A DNA stretch of 64,000 nucleotides from an uncultured Lachnospiraceae bacterium (GTDB taxonomy: Bacteria > Bacillota > Clostridia > Lachnospirales > Lachnospiraceae). Below the pieces are notes generated by a model. The model was given only the letters and a program-made list of their open reading frames with translations. It was not told the DNA's origin and ran no database searches. The stretch spans positions 1 through 64,000 of the forward strand of contig CAOKPU010000005.1 of the NCBI GenBank assembly GCA_948470755.1, written 5' to 3'. This document shows positions 20,369 to 29,568 of this stretch, in pieces. Positions within the stretch are counted from its first letter, which is position 1. Each line of letters opens with the position of its first letter. Position numbers and translations under genes: made by a program.

Positions 20369-21313
20369 TTATAAAAATATCTTTATATATTCTATAACTT
20401 TCATGCTTTTTTCCATATGAGGAAGATGTTTTGTGTAAGGGATAAAGATAGCTTCTATGGAGTTATTATAATGTATATAATTATCAACAATCGTATGTAT
20501 TTCTTTTTCATTTTCTCCTCCAATGATATACATACTATGATTGATTTCTTTTAAAGCATGGATAATATTGGTGTTCATATATTTTCCAATATAGCTTGAA
20601 AATACATATTTGGAGGAGTAATTTGGTAGGTAGGCAGCTTCCAAATAGGACGAAATATCTTTTTCTTCTATATTTATCTCATTATAAAAATATTTTTCTT
20701 TGAATAGTTTTTCCATAGATGCTTTATTAATTAATATATTGTAAAAAAAAGTGCCTAATATTGGTATATCTATTAATATTTTGAGCAGCTTTGTCTGCTT
20801 GGAAGGTATTTTATTTAATTCATATAAGTCTTGAGGATTTATGAAAATCATATGATGAATAGCTTCAGGATCATTATGGCAGGCCATAACTGCAATCTGA
20901 ACGGAATCTCCTGTTGTAATAATATTTGTTTTTTTACCAATAATATTTTTAATAAAATCAATAACCAATTGCACATATAAATAGTTTGTATAAGTGATGT
21001 TGGGCTTATCGGACAATCCGTAACCTAATAGATCAACAGAATATACTTCATGTTGATCGGATAAAGAGTTTATAATTTTCTTAAATTCATGATTGGAGCT
21101 GCCAATGGTTAGATCATGAATAAGAAGGATGGGAGAACCAGTCCCTTTTTTTGTATATCTTACTTTCCCAAAACGCCATTCATAATAATTATTGCCGGAA
21201 GAGGGAAGATAATTTTTGACAGTATATAAAGAATATTGTATTCTGTTTATTATATGGATTACGACGGCGGTAAGCCCGGATAAGATAATAGATGTTTTTA
21301 TTTTATCTTTCAT
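20369..21313 (-). CDS. Membrane-anchored alpha/beta hydrolase-fold protein
   Basis: A 314-residue protein with one N-terminal hydrophobic segment (about residues 8-24) and an alpha/beta hydrolase core. The oxyanion region is PILLIHDLTIGS. The expected nucleophile elbow reads TGDSVQ, so the serine is kept but the last glycine of GxSxG is Gln. The C-terminal KHLPHMEKS supplies the likely histidine; the acid may be in GGENEKE. The substrate is unknown. It is divergent from the histidine kinase gene and in a very AT-rich stretch. AAAGGAG precedes the ATG. It may be an active esterase/lipase or a degenerate binding protein. Confidence 0.75.
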   Translation of the reverse strand: MKDKIKTSIILSGLTAVVIHIINRIQYSLYTVKNYLPSSGNNYYEWRFGKVRYTKKGTGSPILLIHDLTIGSSNHEFKKIINSLSDQHEVYSVDLLGYGLSDKPNITYTNYLYVQLVIDFIKNIIGKKTNIITTGDSVQIAVMACHNDPEAIHHMIFINPQDLYELNKIPSKQTKLLKILIDIPILGTFFYNILINKASMEKLFKEKYFYNEINIEEKDISSYLEAAYLPNYSSKYVFSSYIGKYMNTNIIHALKEINHSMYIIGGENEKEIHTIVDNYIHYNNSIEAIFIPYTKHLPHMEKSMKVIEYIKIFL

Positions 21314-21461
21314 AATGGATTATCTCCTTTTATTATTCTTTTTTTATAATATTTATTATATAGGAATAATCCGGTAGATACAAATAAAAAATAATGAAAA
21401 ATAATCTTTAATATGTTATAATTTATTATACTTATCTTTTTGTTGTTAATGAGGTTTTATT

Positions 21462-22391
21462 ATGACAAATGAATTGTATGAGAGTTTAATTGAGATATAT
21501 AAAAGTTATGTAAATGAAAAAGAAAGTTTGATTGATTATATTGATAATAACAGTAATGATTTTCAAAGTAATCCTACATTAAAAAGTAAAAAAGATTATT
21601 TGAAGGTGATTGATTCAAGGATAAATACCTTAAGTTCACTTTTAAAAATATTTGAAAATTATTTTTTATCAAAGAAAAATGAAGAAATATTTTTTGAAAA
21701 TAAAATTGATGATGAATTAAGAGATAATTATAGGAGGGAGGTTTTTACCAAGAGGCTTCAAATATTGGATATTCAGGAAAAGGAAAGACATCGTATTGCA
21801 AGAGATCTTCATGATTCTACTTTGCAGAATTTATCTCATTTAGTTCATAATATTGAATTAAGTTCTTTATATATGGAAAAAGATCCTATAAGGGCAAGAT
21901 TGGAACTTGAGGTTGTAAATAAAAAATTAAAATCAGTAATTCAGGAAATGAGAAATATTATTTTTGATTTACGTCCTATGACATTTGATGATTTTGGCCT
22001 GAAAGAATCTTTTGATAGATTAGTTGATAAATTAAAAGAAACATCGAAAATCAGTATAGATTATAACATTGAAGATATATATTGTAATAATTCTTTAGTT
22101 TTAATGACTATATTTAGAATAGTGGAAGAATGTCTTAATAATGCAATTAAGCATTCAGGAGGAACGAAGATCTTCTTTGAAGTGAAGAAAAATAAAGAAG
22201 ACAATTGTTTGATTATGGTTTCAGATAATGGTGTAAGTTTTAATTCTAAAGAAATTTTTTCATCAAAAGATAGTCATTTTGGTTTATGTATATTGAAGGA
22301 GAGAGTGAAGCTTTTATCAGGAACCATGGAAATAGACTCAGAGCCAGAATACGGAACAATAGTAAAAATTATTGTTCCATTACTAGATTAA
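21462..22391 (+). CDS. Cytoplasmic sensor histidine kinase, NarL/DegS type (HisKA_3 + HATPase)
   Basis: A 309-residue kinase with no evident membrane segment. The N-terminal 100 residues are charged and likely coiled coil. The HisKA_3 phosphoacceptor box is RHRIARDLHDSTLQ, then the N box ECLNNAIKHSGG and the G1 box VSDNGVSF. It should autophosphorylate on the His of DLHDS and pass phosphate to the response regulator 18 bp downstream. Resemblance to DegS-like soluble kinases suggests an intracellular signal, which is inference. GAGG lies 8 nt before the ATG. Base composition is more AT-rich than the flanking core genes. Confidence 0.9.
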   Translation: MTNELYESLIEIYKSYVNEKESLIDYIDNNSNDFQSNPTLKSKKDYLKVIDSRINTLSSLLKIFENYFLSKKNEEIFFENKIDDELRDNYRREVFTKRLQILDIQEKERHRIARDLHDSTLQNLSHLVHNIELSSLYMEKDPIRARLELEVVNKKLKSVIQEMRNIIFDLRPMTFDDFGLKESFDRLVDKLKETSKISIDYNIEDIYCNNSLVLMTIFRIVEECLNNAIKHSGGTKIFFEVKKNKEDNCLIMVSDNGVSFNSKEIFSSKDSHFGLCILKERVKLLSGTMEIDSEPEYGTIVKIIVPLLD

Positions 22392-22409
22392 TTTTAGGGA
22401 GAAATGAAC

Positions 22410-23051
22410 ATGAGTATAAAGGTGATGATTGCGGATGATCATGTCTTGATGAGGGAAGGTATTAAACAGCTTTTAGAATTTGATGGAAGTATTGAAGTTA
22501 TAGCGGAAGCTGCAGATGGTTTAGAATGTTTAGAATGTTTAAAAAATATAGAACCTGATGTATTATTATTGGATATTAATATGCCAAATAAAAATGGGAT
22601 AGAAGTATTGGAAGAAATAAAAAGAAATAATATAGATGTTAAGGTATTGATACTTACTGTCCATAATGAAGTGGAATATTTATTAAAAGCTGTTGATATA
22701 GGTGTGAATGGATATATTTTAAAGGATTCGGAATTGGAGGAATTAAAGAAAGCGATTAATCATGTAAACAATGGTGAAAGTTATATTCAGGCGAGTTTGA
22801 TACCGTCTTTGAATTCAAGATTGGTAAATAGGGATGTTGATAAAGAAAAAATTGATTCATTAACAAAGAGGGAATTGGAAGTTTTGATACAAGTTGCTAA
22901 TGGTATGTTTAATAAAGAAATCGCTATCATATTGAGCATAAGTGAAAGAACCGTTAAAAACCATATATCAAATATTTTTAAAAAAATAGAAGTCAGCGAT
23001 AGGACTCAAGCGGCAGTTTTTGCTATAAAGAATAATTTAATTCAATTATAA
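22410..23051 (+). CDS. Response regulator, NarL/FixJ family
   Basis: A 213-residue regulator with a receiver domain (phosphoacceptor Asp55 in LLLDINMP; DD pair in IADDH; conserved Lys in ILKDSE) and a C-terminal LuxR-type helix-turn-helix (LTKRELEVLIQVANGMFNKE, then SERTVKNHISNIFKK). I chose the second ATG because AGGGAG is 8 nt away from it and only 2 nt from the first. It is the cognate partner of the kinase just upstream. The divergent hydrolase gene and the downstream deaminase-like gene are candidate targets by position only. Confidence 0.93.
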   Translation: MSIKVMIADDHVLMREGIKQLLEFDGSIEVIAEAADGLECLECLKNIEPDVLLLDINMPNKNGIEVLEEIKRNNIDVKVLILTVHNEVEYLLKAVDIGVNGYILKDSELEELKKAINHVNNGESYIQASLIPSLNSRLVNRDVDKEKIDSLTKRELEVLIQVANGMFNKEIAIILSISERTVKNHISNIFKKIEVSDRTQAAVFAIKNNLIQL

Positions 23052-23072
23052 TTTTTAATAGGGAAAGTTTTT

Positions 23073-23507
23073 ATGAGAAATTACGAAATAGAAAATGAGA
23101 TGTATTATAGGGCAGTGGAACTGATAGAAAAGAGATATCCTGTTGGTTGGGGTGGGGCAGGCGTAGTGCATACTGCGGACGGACATTACTTTACGAGTGT
23201 CAGTATAGAAACGGCAAATGGATCCGCTAGTCTTTGTATTGAAACAGGGGCAATGCTGGAAGCTTATAAGTATAATAAAAAAGTTACACATTGTATGTGC
23301 CTGGTTCGTGATGATGAGAATTCTCCATATAAGGTGTTGTCTCCATGCGGCATTTGCCAAGAAAGATTACGGTATTGGGGAGAGGATGTACAGGTGGCAG
23401 TTACTACCGAAAATGAAAAAACTAAGTTTGTGGAATTGAAAGAATTACAACCTTATCATTGGACAAATGCATATCCTGCTGAAGAACTTGAACATTGGGA
23501 AGAATAA
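23073..23507 (+). CDS. Cytidine deaminase-like protein (CDA fold)
   Basis: A 144-residue zinc-dependent deaminase fold. Zinc ligands are Cys55 and the pair in SPCGIC (Cys92, Cys95), with the catalytic Glu57 in CIETGAM. The arrangement resembles homotetrameric cytidine deaminase and blasticidin-S deaminase rather than the His-ligand type. It lacks the FNV-type substrate motif of true cytidine deaminases, so the substrate is uncertain. It starts 21 bp after the response regulator in the same direction and may share its transcript. It converges on the HD gene with one base between them. Confidence 0.75.
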   Translation: MRNYEIENEMYYRAVELIEKRYPVGWGGAGVVHTADGHYFTSVSIETANGSASLCIETGAMLEAYKYNKKVTHCMCLVRDDENSPYKVLSPCGICQERLRYWGEDVQVAVTTENEKTKFVELKELQPYHWTNAYPAEELEHWEE

Positions 23508-23508
23508 A

Positions 23509-24096
23509 TTAAAATTTACAGTTTTCTTTTCCAACAATAGTATAAATATCTTTTCCTGTTTTTGTTTCAAAATATTTTTTTATTTCAATATTTTTATTCC
23601 ATTTTTTTTGAGGATATGAACCATATCTGCGTTTTATATCTTCCATTCTTTCTTCTATTTTTAATACTTCTTCAGCTCCTGCTAAAGAATCACATAATTG
23701 TATTAACTTGTCATATTCATCAAAAGTTATTTTGTTGAGTTCTTTTATAATTATATTGAGTTCTTCCGCAGAAGTGTCAAATTTACCAATATAATCATCT
23801 ATTGTTTTGTTATTGAATGAGTGTGTCAGACATATCCTTGCAACTTCATCGAAGCCTAAAGACATCATGTAGCAATAACCGTCTGATACATGTCCTAAAT
23901 GTCTTGTGCCAAATTTTCTTCCTATATCATGTAGTAAGCCTAATATATAGGCTTTTTCAGGATTAAGAATTGGATATGCCGCTGCTATTTGTTCAGCACA
24001 ATATGCTGTTATTCGGCTATGATTTCCCCATTGCCCGGGATTACATTTTTCTGCTTTTTTTAAAAGTAATTCTGCTTCTTTTCTAGTTGGTAACAT
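23509..24096 (-). CDS. HD-domain phosphohydrolase
   Basis: A 195-residue HD superfamily protein. Metal ligands can be seen at His26 (GNHSRIT), His56-Asp57 (LLHDIGR) and a later conserved ICLTHSF histidine. Such proteins hydrolyse nucleotides or small phosphate esters. The C-terminal third has no recognised domain. It is the only minus-strand gene between the deaminase-like gene and parA. Confidence 0.82.
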   Translation of the reverse strand: MLPTRKEAELLLKKAEKCNPGQWGNHSRITAYCAEQIAAAYPILNPEKAYILGLLHDIGRKFGTRHLGHVSDGYCYMMSLGFDEVARICLTHSFNNKTIDDYIGKFDTSAEELNIIIKELNKITFDEYDKLIQLCDSLAGAEEVLKIEERMEDIKRRYGSYPQKKWNKNIEIKKYFETKTGKDIYTIVGKENCKF

Positions 24097-24344
24097 ATAA
24101 AATTATTCCTTTCTCTGTTTTTATTAAACTGTAGATTTGGGTATTGCTGTAATAATATATTTTAATTTATTTCTTTTCTAAGTTTTGATTTGATAATTAT
24201 ATCCGTTTTAAATTTGTAAATTATTATTATAATCTTTAAATTTCTTTAGTGAATTTATTTCTTATTATAACATAAATTGTAATAAATGTTTTATCTTTTT
24301 AAGTATTTATAATGAAATAAAGGTCAAATTAAGATTTTGAAAAA

Positions 24345-24360
24345 AGTTTCACGTGAAACA
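24345..24360. promoter_or_regulatory. parS site 1
   Basis: GTTTCACGTGAAAC, the B. subtilis-type Spo0J/ParB palindrome; of the 16-bp consensus only the first base (A for T) differs. It lies about 460 bp upstream of parA. Confidence 0.9.
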
Positions 24361-24393
24361 TTAAAATATACCTTTTAAAAAAATACAATATAA

Positions 24394-24409
24394 TGTTTCA
24401 CGTGAAACA
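24394..24409. promoter_or_regulatory. parS site 2
   Basis: TGTTTCACGTGAAACA, a perfect 16-bp parS palindrome, 49 bp from the first site. Confidence 0.95.
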
Positions 24410-24438
24410 ATTAGGCCCAAGATATTGTAAATACGAAT

Positions 24439-24477
24439 GTGAAACATTATATATTCACTACATTTTTTTGTGAAACA
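24439..24477 (+). repeat. Two parS half sites
   Basis: GTGAAACA occurs at 24439-24446 and 24470-24477 without the left half of the palindrome. With the full sites they make four same-oriented GTGAAACA copies at intervals of 49, 37 and 31 bp. They may be decayed parS sites. Confidence 0.5.
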
Positions 24478-24816
24478 TATTAAAATATAGTAATTATAAA
24501 TAATAAATTTTAATAAAATACTAATATTTGTACTAAAATAACAAATATAACTTTAAATAAAAAGATTTCATGTTTTAACCTAAATAAACTATAGATTATA
24601 TTCTTATTTAATGATATAATCTTTTCATATGCAGTTAAAATCTATATATAGAAATATCAAAAATTATTATTTTTTTATCTTAAAAATCAAGTCTATTAAT
24701 ATAAGTAAGAAATTGTTTGATACTTTTATTCTGGAATATATAAATCATATTTTAATTTGCAATTATGTAACAGAAAAGTATTTTAATATAATGAGTCAAA
24801 TTGAGGAGGATGAATT

Positions 24817-25575
24817 ATGGGAAAGACAATTGCAGTAGCAAACCAAAAAGGTGGTGTTGGAAAAACAACTACGTCGATTAATTTATCTGCTGCTTTGGCA
24901 GCAAAAAATAAAAATGTGCTTGTTATCGATACTGATCCACAAGGAAATACTACCAGTGGATTTGGAGTCGATAAAAATAACTTAGATAATACAATATATG
25001 AATTGTTTTTAGGAGAATGTTCCATACAAGAATGTATTATAAAAAATGTTATAGACAAAGTTTCATTAATTCCTTCTAATGTAAATTTGGCGGCAACTGA
25101 AATAGAATTAATAGGAGTTGATAAAAAAGAATTTATATTGAGAAATGAAGTGGATTGGGTAAAAGATCAGTATGATTATATTATTATTGATTGTCCGCCC
25201 TCTCTTAATATGTTGACAATAAATTCAATGACGACTGCCGACTCGGTATTAGTTCCTATACAATGTGAGTATTATGCCTTGGAAGGGTTGAGTCAATTAA
25301 TACATACTGTAAATTTAGTAAAGGAAAGATTAAATCCTGATTTGGAAATGGAAGGCATTGTATTTACAATGTATGATTCAAGAACAAATTTATCTATGCA
25401 AGTAGTAGAAAATGTGAAAAGTCATTTAAATCAAACTATTTATAATACACTAATTCCAAGAAATATACGTTTGGCCGAGGCCCCTAGTTATGGTTTGCCA
25501 ATAAATATGTATGATCCAAAATCGGCAGGAGCTGAAGCATATATGATGTTAGCTGAAGAAATTATAAAAAAATAA
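24817..25575 (+). CDS. parA: Chromosome partitioning ATPase ParA/Soj
   Basis: A 252-residue deviant Walker ATPase. The Walker A motif is KGGVGKTTT at residues 11-19, with the signature lysine; then DTDPQGN and IIDCPPSL. ParA/Soj acts with ParB on parS to segregate origins and also regulates DnaA in Bacillus. GAGGAGG precedes the ATG. parB follows after 58 bp. The parS cluster lies just upstream. Confidence 0.97.
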   Translation: MGKTIAVANQKGGVGKTTTSINLSAALAAKNKNVLVIDTDPQGNTTSGFGVDKNNLDNTIYELFLGECSIQECIIKNVIDKVSLIPSNVNLAATEIELIGVDKKEFILRNEVDWVKDQYDYIIIDCPPSLNMLTINSMTTADSVLVPIQCEYYALEGLSQLIHTVNLVKERLNPDLEMEGIVFTMYDSRTNLSMQVVENVKSHLNQTIYNTLIPRNIRLAEAPSYGLPINMYDPKSAGAEAYMMLAEEIIKK

Positions 25576-25633
25576 TTTATAAATGTGGACAGCTAAATTA
25601 TTATATTTAGCTTGGAAGCGGAAAGGATAATAT

Positions 25634-26530
25634 ATGGCAGCCAGAGGATTAGGAAAAGGACTTGATGCATTAATACCAAGTACAATAGAAGCTAAAAGCG
25701 ATAGAATTAAAAAAAGCAGTAATATTGAAAATAGTCAGGAAGAAGGATCTGAAAAAGTAGTTAAAATAACTTTGGTGGAACCAAACAGGGAACAACCTAG
25801 AAAGAATTTTGATGAAGATTCTTTATTGGAGTTAGCCGAGTCAATCAAACAATTTGGATTGTTGCAACCTATTTTAGTGCAGGATAGAAAAACATATTTT
25901 GAAATTGTGGCGGGAGAGAGAAGATGGCGTGCTGCAAAATTAGCTGGTTTAAAAGAAATTCCGGTTATCATAAAAGATTTGACAGAAAGAGAAATTGTTG
26001 AAATTTCTTTAATAGAAAATATTCAGCGTGAAAATTTAAATCCTATTGAAGAAGCTATGGCATATAAAAGGCTTTTGACAGAATTTGATCTAAAGCAAGA
26101 TGAAGTTGCCGAAAGGGTTTCAAAAAGCAGGACTGCGGTTACAAATTCTATGCGTCTATTAAAGCTTTGCGATGAAGTACAACAGATGATTATAGATGAT
26201 ATGATTACAACAGGACATGCTAGAGCATTAATTTCGATTGAAGATAAAGAACAGCAATATATGATTGCCCAAAAAATATTTGATGAAAAACTTAGTGTAA
26301 GGGATGTAGAAAAACTGGTGAAAGATTTAAATAAACCGGTAAAAGAAAAAAAGAAAATTGATAAAGATAAGAGTTTGGAAATAATATATCAAGATATAGA
26401 AGAAAAAATAAAACAATCTCTCGGAACAAAAGTATCTATTTCTTCCAAAGGGCAAGGGGCAGGGAAAATAGAAATTGAATTTTATACTAATGACGATTTG
26501 GAAAAAATAACTGATAAACTGATACACTAG
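25634..26530 (+). CDS. parB: Chromosome partitioning protein ParB/Spo0J
   Basis: A 298-residue CTP-dependent DNA clamp. It begins RGLGKGLDALIP, has the CTP-binding motif (VAGERRWRAAKLAG; ENIQRENLNPIEEA), a helix-turn-helix (EVAERVSKSRTAVTN) that reads parS, and a C-terminal dimerisation segment. It loads at the two parS sites about 1.3 kb upstream and would recruit SMC. A Noc paralogue is not seen in this window. Confidence 0.97.
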   Translation: MAARGLGKGLDALIPSTIEAKSDRIKKSSNIENSQEEGSEKVVKITLVEPNREQPRKNFDEDSLLELAESIKQFGLLQPILVQDRKTYFEIVAGERRWRAAKLAGLKEIPVIIKDLTEREIVEISLIENIQRENLNPIEEAMAYKRLLTEFDLKQDEVAERVSKSRTAVTNSMRLLKLCDEVQQMIIDDMITTGHARALISIEDKEQQYMIAQKIFDEKLSVRDVEKLVKDLNKPVKEKKKIDKDKSLEIIYQDIEEKIKQSLGTKVSISSKGQGAGKIEIEFYTNDDLEKITDKLIH

Positions 26531-26609
26531 AAGAAAAATAAATGATACTATTTTATCATTGATGATTTACATAATATATTATATAGTTAAAGTACGGTAG
26601 GAGGAAAAA

Positions 26610-27125
26610 GTGAATAGTCAAATATTTAACTACATAGGTTTAGGCAACGTTGATATTGGGTATATATTAATAGGAATGGCTTCCATTATTGTTCTTTCCA
26701 TTTTATTAATTATTATCCAAATGATAAGATTATCAAAGATGAAAAAAAAATATTCCATATTTATGCAAGGAAAAGATGCAAAGAGTATGGAAAAAGATAT
26801 TATAGGATTGTATGAAGATAATAAATTCATTAAAGTTTCAATTGAAAAAAATAAAAATGATATAAGGGAATTGTTTAAAAAACATGAATTATCTTTTCAG
26901 AAGTTTGGCATCGTCAAATATGATGCATTCAAGCAAATGGGAGGCCAGCTTAGCTTTAGCCTAGCTCTTTTAAATGAAAATGACAGTGGATTTATTATCA
27001 ATTCCGTTCATAGTACAGATGGCTGTTATTCTTATTCAAAAGAAATAAAAAATGGGCAATGTAATATTTCATTAGGAGAAGAAGAAAAGCAAGCGCTGGA
27101 AATAGCGATGGGAATTGATTCTTAG
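26610..27125 (+). CDS. DUF4446 family membrane protein
   Basis: A 171-residue protein with one N-terminal membrane helix (about residues 18-40), a charged linker, and a C-terminal soluble domain (KFGIVKYDAFKQMGGQLSFS; INSVHSTDGCYSYSKEI) typical of DUF4446. The function of this family is not known. It is often found beside parB in clostridia, so a role near the origin or envelope is possible. Translation starts at GTG with GGAGG 6 nt upstream. Confidence 0.82.
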   Translation: MNSQIFNYIGLGNVDIGYILIGMASIIVLSILLIIIQMIRLSKMKKKYSIFMQGKDAKSMEKDIIGLYEDNKFIKVSIEKNKNDIRELFKKHELSFQKFGIVKYDAFKQMGGQLSFSLALLNENDSGFIINSVHSTDGCYSYSKEIKNGQCNISLGEEEKQALEIAMGIDS

Positions 27126-27149
27126 TTGAAAGATAGGGGAAGAAGAAGT

Positions 27150-28205
27150 ATGAGAATACAGAAGATTGCCGATTTGAATGGAGGAGAAATACTTGCTAAG
27201 GCAGTTATGACCCCCGATTATAAGATTCTATTATCCGAAGGAACAAAACTGAGAAAAGAATATATTGAAAAATTAGGGGAATTGGGTATCAGGGAAGTTT
27301 TTGTAGAAGACGAAATCAATATACATGAAGTTAAAATTTTAAAAGATGAAACCGGAAAAAATTTTAAAGATAAAGTAAAAGATATAATTGAAAAGCATAC
27401 TTACAGCCATAGTAAAGAATTAGTAGAGCTCAGTAAGACAGCGGATAATATTATAAACAATCTTTTGGAAGAAGAAGAAGTAATCGAAAGAATTTATGAT
27501 ATAAAGGAAAGAAGTTCGGATATATATGAACATTCGATTAATATATGTACTTTGTCAATATTGATGAGTCTTAAAATGAAAATTCCTCAGAAAAAAATAC
27601 ACGATATAGGTGTGGGCTGCTTGCTTCATGATTTAGGATTGAGATACATCACTGTTGATTATACAAATAAGGATATCCGAGAGTTTTCAGAAATGGAACT
27701 GGCTGAATATAAAAAACATCCTATTTATGGCTATTCAGCATTAAAAAATGAAACATGGATATCCGAATTAAGTAAAGACATTATTTTGTATCATCATGAA
27801 AATATGGATGGTTCGGGTTATCCGCTTAAGTCCGTTTACACACCGATAGAAGTTAAAATTGTTAATATATGTGAACAATTTGATGAAATGATATGTGGAA
27901 TAGGCCATCGCCGGGTAAAAATATTTGAAGCCATCCAAAATCTAAAAAGAAACAAGGATGTTTTATTTGATGGAACAATAGTAGATATTCTTTTAGAATT
28001 TACGGCAGTCTATCCTGCAGGCTCTTATATTCTTACAAATGAAGGGGAAATAGGAATTGTTTTAAGACAAAATAAAAGCAATCCGGACAGGCCTTTTATA
28101 AAAATTATATATGATAAAAGAGGGAATAGAGTACAATACGATTTTGTAAAAGATCTTTTAACGGAAGAAAATATTTTTATAGAAAAAGTAATAGAAAATA
28201 TTTAA
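27150..28205 (+). CDS. HD-GYP domain protein, likely c-di-GMP phosphodiesterase
   Basis: A 351-residue protein. The N-terminal about 110 residues are of DUF3391-like or unassigned type; the HD-GYP domain follows with HSINIC, LLHDLGL and HHENMDGSGYP, keeping the HD pair and the GYP loop. HD-GYP enzymes hydrolyse cyclic di-GMP to pGpG or GMP. A TTG 24 bases upstream, touching the DUF4446 stop codon, is an alternative start with a poor ribosome binding site; AGGGG precedes the ATG chosen. A C-terminal segment beyond the HD domain (about 60 residues) is unassigned. Confidence 0.87.
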   Translation: MRIQKIADLNGGEILAKAVMTPDYKILLSEGTKLRKEYIEKLGELGIREVFVEDEINIHEVKILKDETGKNFKDKVKDIIEKHTYSHSKELVELSKTADNIINNLLEEEEVIERIYDIKERSSDIYEHSINICTLSILMSLKMKIPQKKIHDIGVGCLLHDLGLRYITVDYTNKDIREFSEMELAEYKKHPIYGYSALKNETWISELSKDIILYHHENMDGSGYPLKSVYTPIEVKIVNICEQFDEMICGIGHRRVKIFEAIQNLKRNKDVLFDGTIVDILLEFTAVYPAGSYILTNEGEIGIVLRQNKSNPDRPFIKIIYDKRGNRVQYDFVKDLLTEENIFIEKVIENI

Positions 28206-28233
28206 AGATTTTAATTTACAAGGAGAATTTATT

Positions 28234-29511
28234 ATGATTGATATTAAATTTTTAAGAGAAAATCCGGAAACAGTAAAAGAAAATATAAAAAATAAATTTC
28301 AAGATAACAAGCTGGAACTTGTAGATGAAGTAATAGCATTGGATGTAGAAAATAGAAAGGCAAAACAGGAAGCTGATGATCTGCGCGCAAATAGAAATAA
28401 AATTTCCAAAGAAATTGGTGCATTAATGGCGCAAGGAAAAAAAGAAGAAGCACAAAAAAAGAAAGAGGAAGTTGCTGCAGGAGCAAAACGTCTTGCTGAA
28501 CTGGAAGAAAAAGAAAAGGAATTAGAAGAAAAAATAAATAAGATTATGATGGTAATTCCAAATATAATAGATCCAAGTGTTCCAATCGGTAAAGATGATA
28601 CAGAAAATGTAGAAATAAAGAAATATGGAGAACCATATATTCCTGATTTTGAAGTACCTTATCATACCGATATTATGGAAAAACTAAAAGGTATCGATTT
28701 GGACAGCGCAAGAAAAGTAGCCGGAAATGGCTTTTATTATTTAATGGGAGATATTGCCAGGCTTCATTCCGCAGTGATTTCTTATGCAAGGGATTTTATG
28801 ATTAACAGAGGCTTTATTTATTGCGTACCTCCTTTTATGATTAGAAGCAATGTAGTTACCGGAGTTATGAGCTTTGCGGAGATGGATGCTATGATGTATA
28901 AAATTGAAGGAGAAGATTTATATTTGATAGGAACATCCGAGCATTCTATGATTGGGAAATTTATTGATACGATCATACCGGAAGAAGAACTTCCAAAAAC
29001 ATTAACCAGTTATTCGCCTTGTTTTAGAAAAGAAAAAGGGGCTCACGGATTAGAAGAAAGAGGAGTATACCGTATCCATCAATTTGAAAAACAGGAAATG
29101 ATAGTAGTGTGCAAGCCGGAAGAATCTCCTATGTGGTTTGATAAATTATGGCAAAATACAGTAGATTTATTCCGTTCCTTAGATATTCCGGTAAGGACAA
29201 TTGAATGCTGTTCTGGAGATTTGGCCGATTTGAAAGTGAAATCTTATGATGTGGAAGCATGGTCTCCCAGACAGAAAAAATATTTTGAAGTAGGAAGCTG
29301 CTCCAATTTAGGCGATGCACAAGCGAGAAGATTAAAAATTCGTGTAAATGGTGAAAAAGGGAAATACTTTGCGCATACATTAAATAATACAGTTGTAGCT
29401 CCACCAAGAATGTTGATTGCATTTTTAGAAAATAATCTTCAAGAAGATGGCTCTGTTAAGATTCCTGAAGTTCTTCGTCCATATATGGGTGGGAAAGAAT
29501 TTATAAAATAA
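28234..29511 (+). CDS. serS: Seryl-tRNA synthetase
   Basis: A 425-residue class II synthetase. The N-terminal helical arm (about residues 30-105, Lys/Glu-rich) binds the long variable arm of tRNA-Ser. Class II motif 2 is SPCFRKEKGAHG (followed by RGVYRIHQFEK) and motif 3 lies in NNTVVAPPRMLIAFLEN. AAGGAG precedes the ATG. No T-box leader is visible in the 28-bp gap upstream. Confidence 0.98.
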   Translation: MIDIKFLRENPETVKENIKNKFQDNKLELVDEVIALDVENRKAKQEADDLRANRNKISKEIGALMAQGKKEEAQKKKEEVAAGAKRLAELEEKEKELEEKINKIMMVIPNIIDPSVPIGKDDTENVEIKKYGEPYIPDFEVPYHTDIMEKLKGIDLDSARKVAGNGFYYLMGDIARLHSAVISYARDFMINRGFIYCVPPFMIRSNVVTGVMSFAEMDAMMYKIEGEDLYLIGTSEHSMIGKFIDTIIPEEELPKTLTSYSPCFRKEKGAHGLEERGVYRIHQFEKQEMIVVCKPEESPMWFDKLWQNTVDLFRSLDIPVRTIECCSGDLADLKVKSYDVEAWSPRQKKYFEVGSCSNLGDAQARRLKIRVNGEKGKYFAHTLNNTVVAPPRMLIAFLENNLQEDGSVKIPEVLRPYMGGKEFIK

Positions 29512-29568
29512 TCTTGTAAATACTAAAAAATTCAATAAAAATCAGATCTTTGAAAAGAGGTGAAATCT

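Larger units (their letters stand above)
24097..24816. other. 720-bp gene-free AT-rich region carrying the parS cluster
   Basis: No convincing gene lies here; a 69-codon open frame at 24629 has biased AT-rich content and no ribosome binding site. The region contains two full parS sites and two half sites listed separately, then about 300 bp of near-pure A+T ahead of parA. Otherwise I see nothing in it. Confidence 0.7.

Noticed and set aside
24629..24838. Open frame of 69 codons upstream of parA
   Set aside because: No ribosome binding site, AT-driven Asn/Ile/Lys/Tyr content, and it overlaps the parA start.
28206..28233. T-box leader for serS
   Set aside because: The gap is 28 bp and there is no GGTGG-type T-box sequence near.
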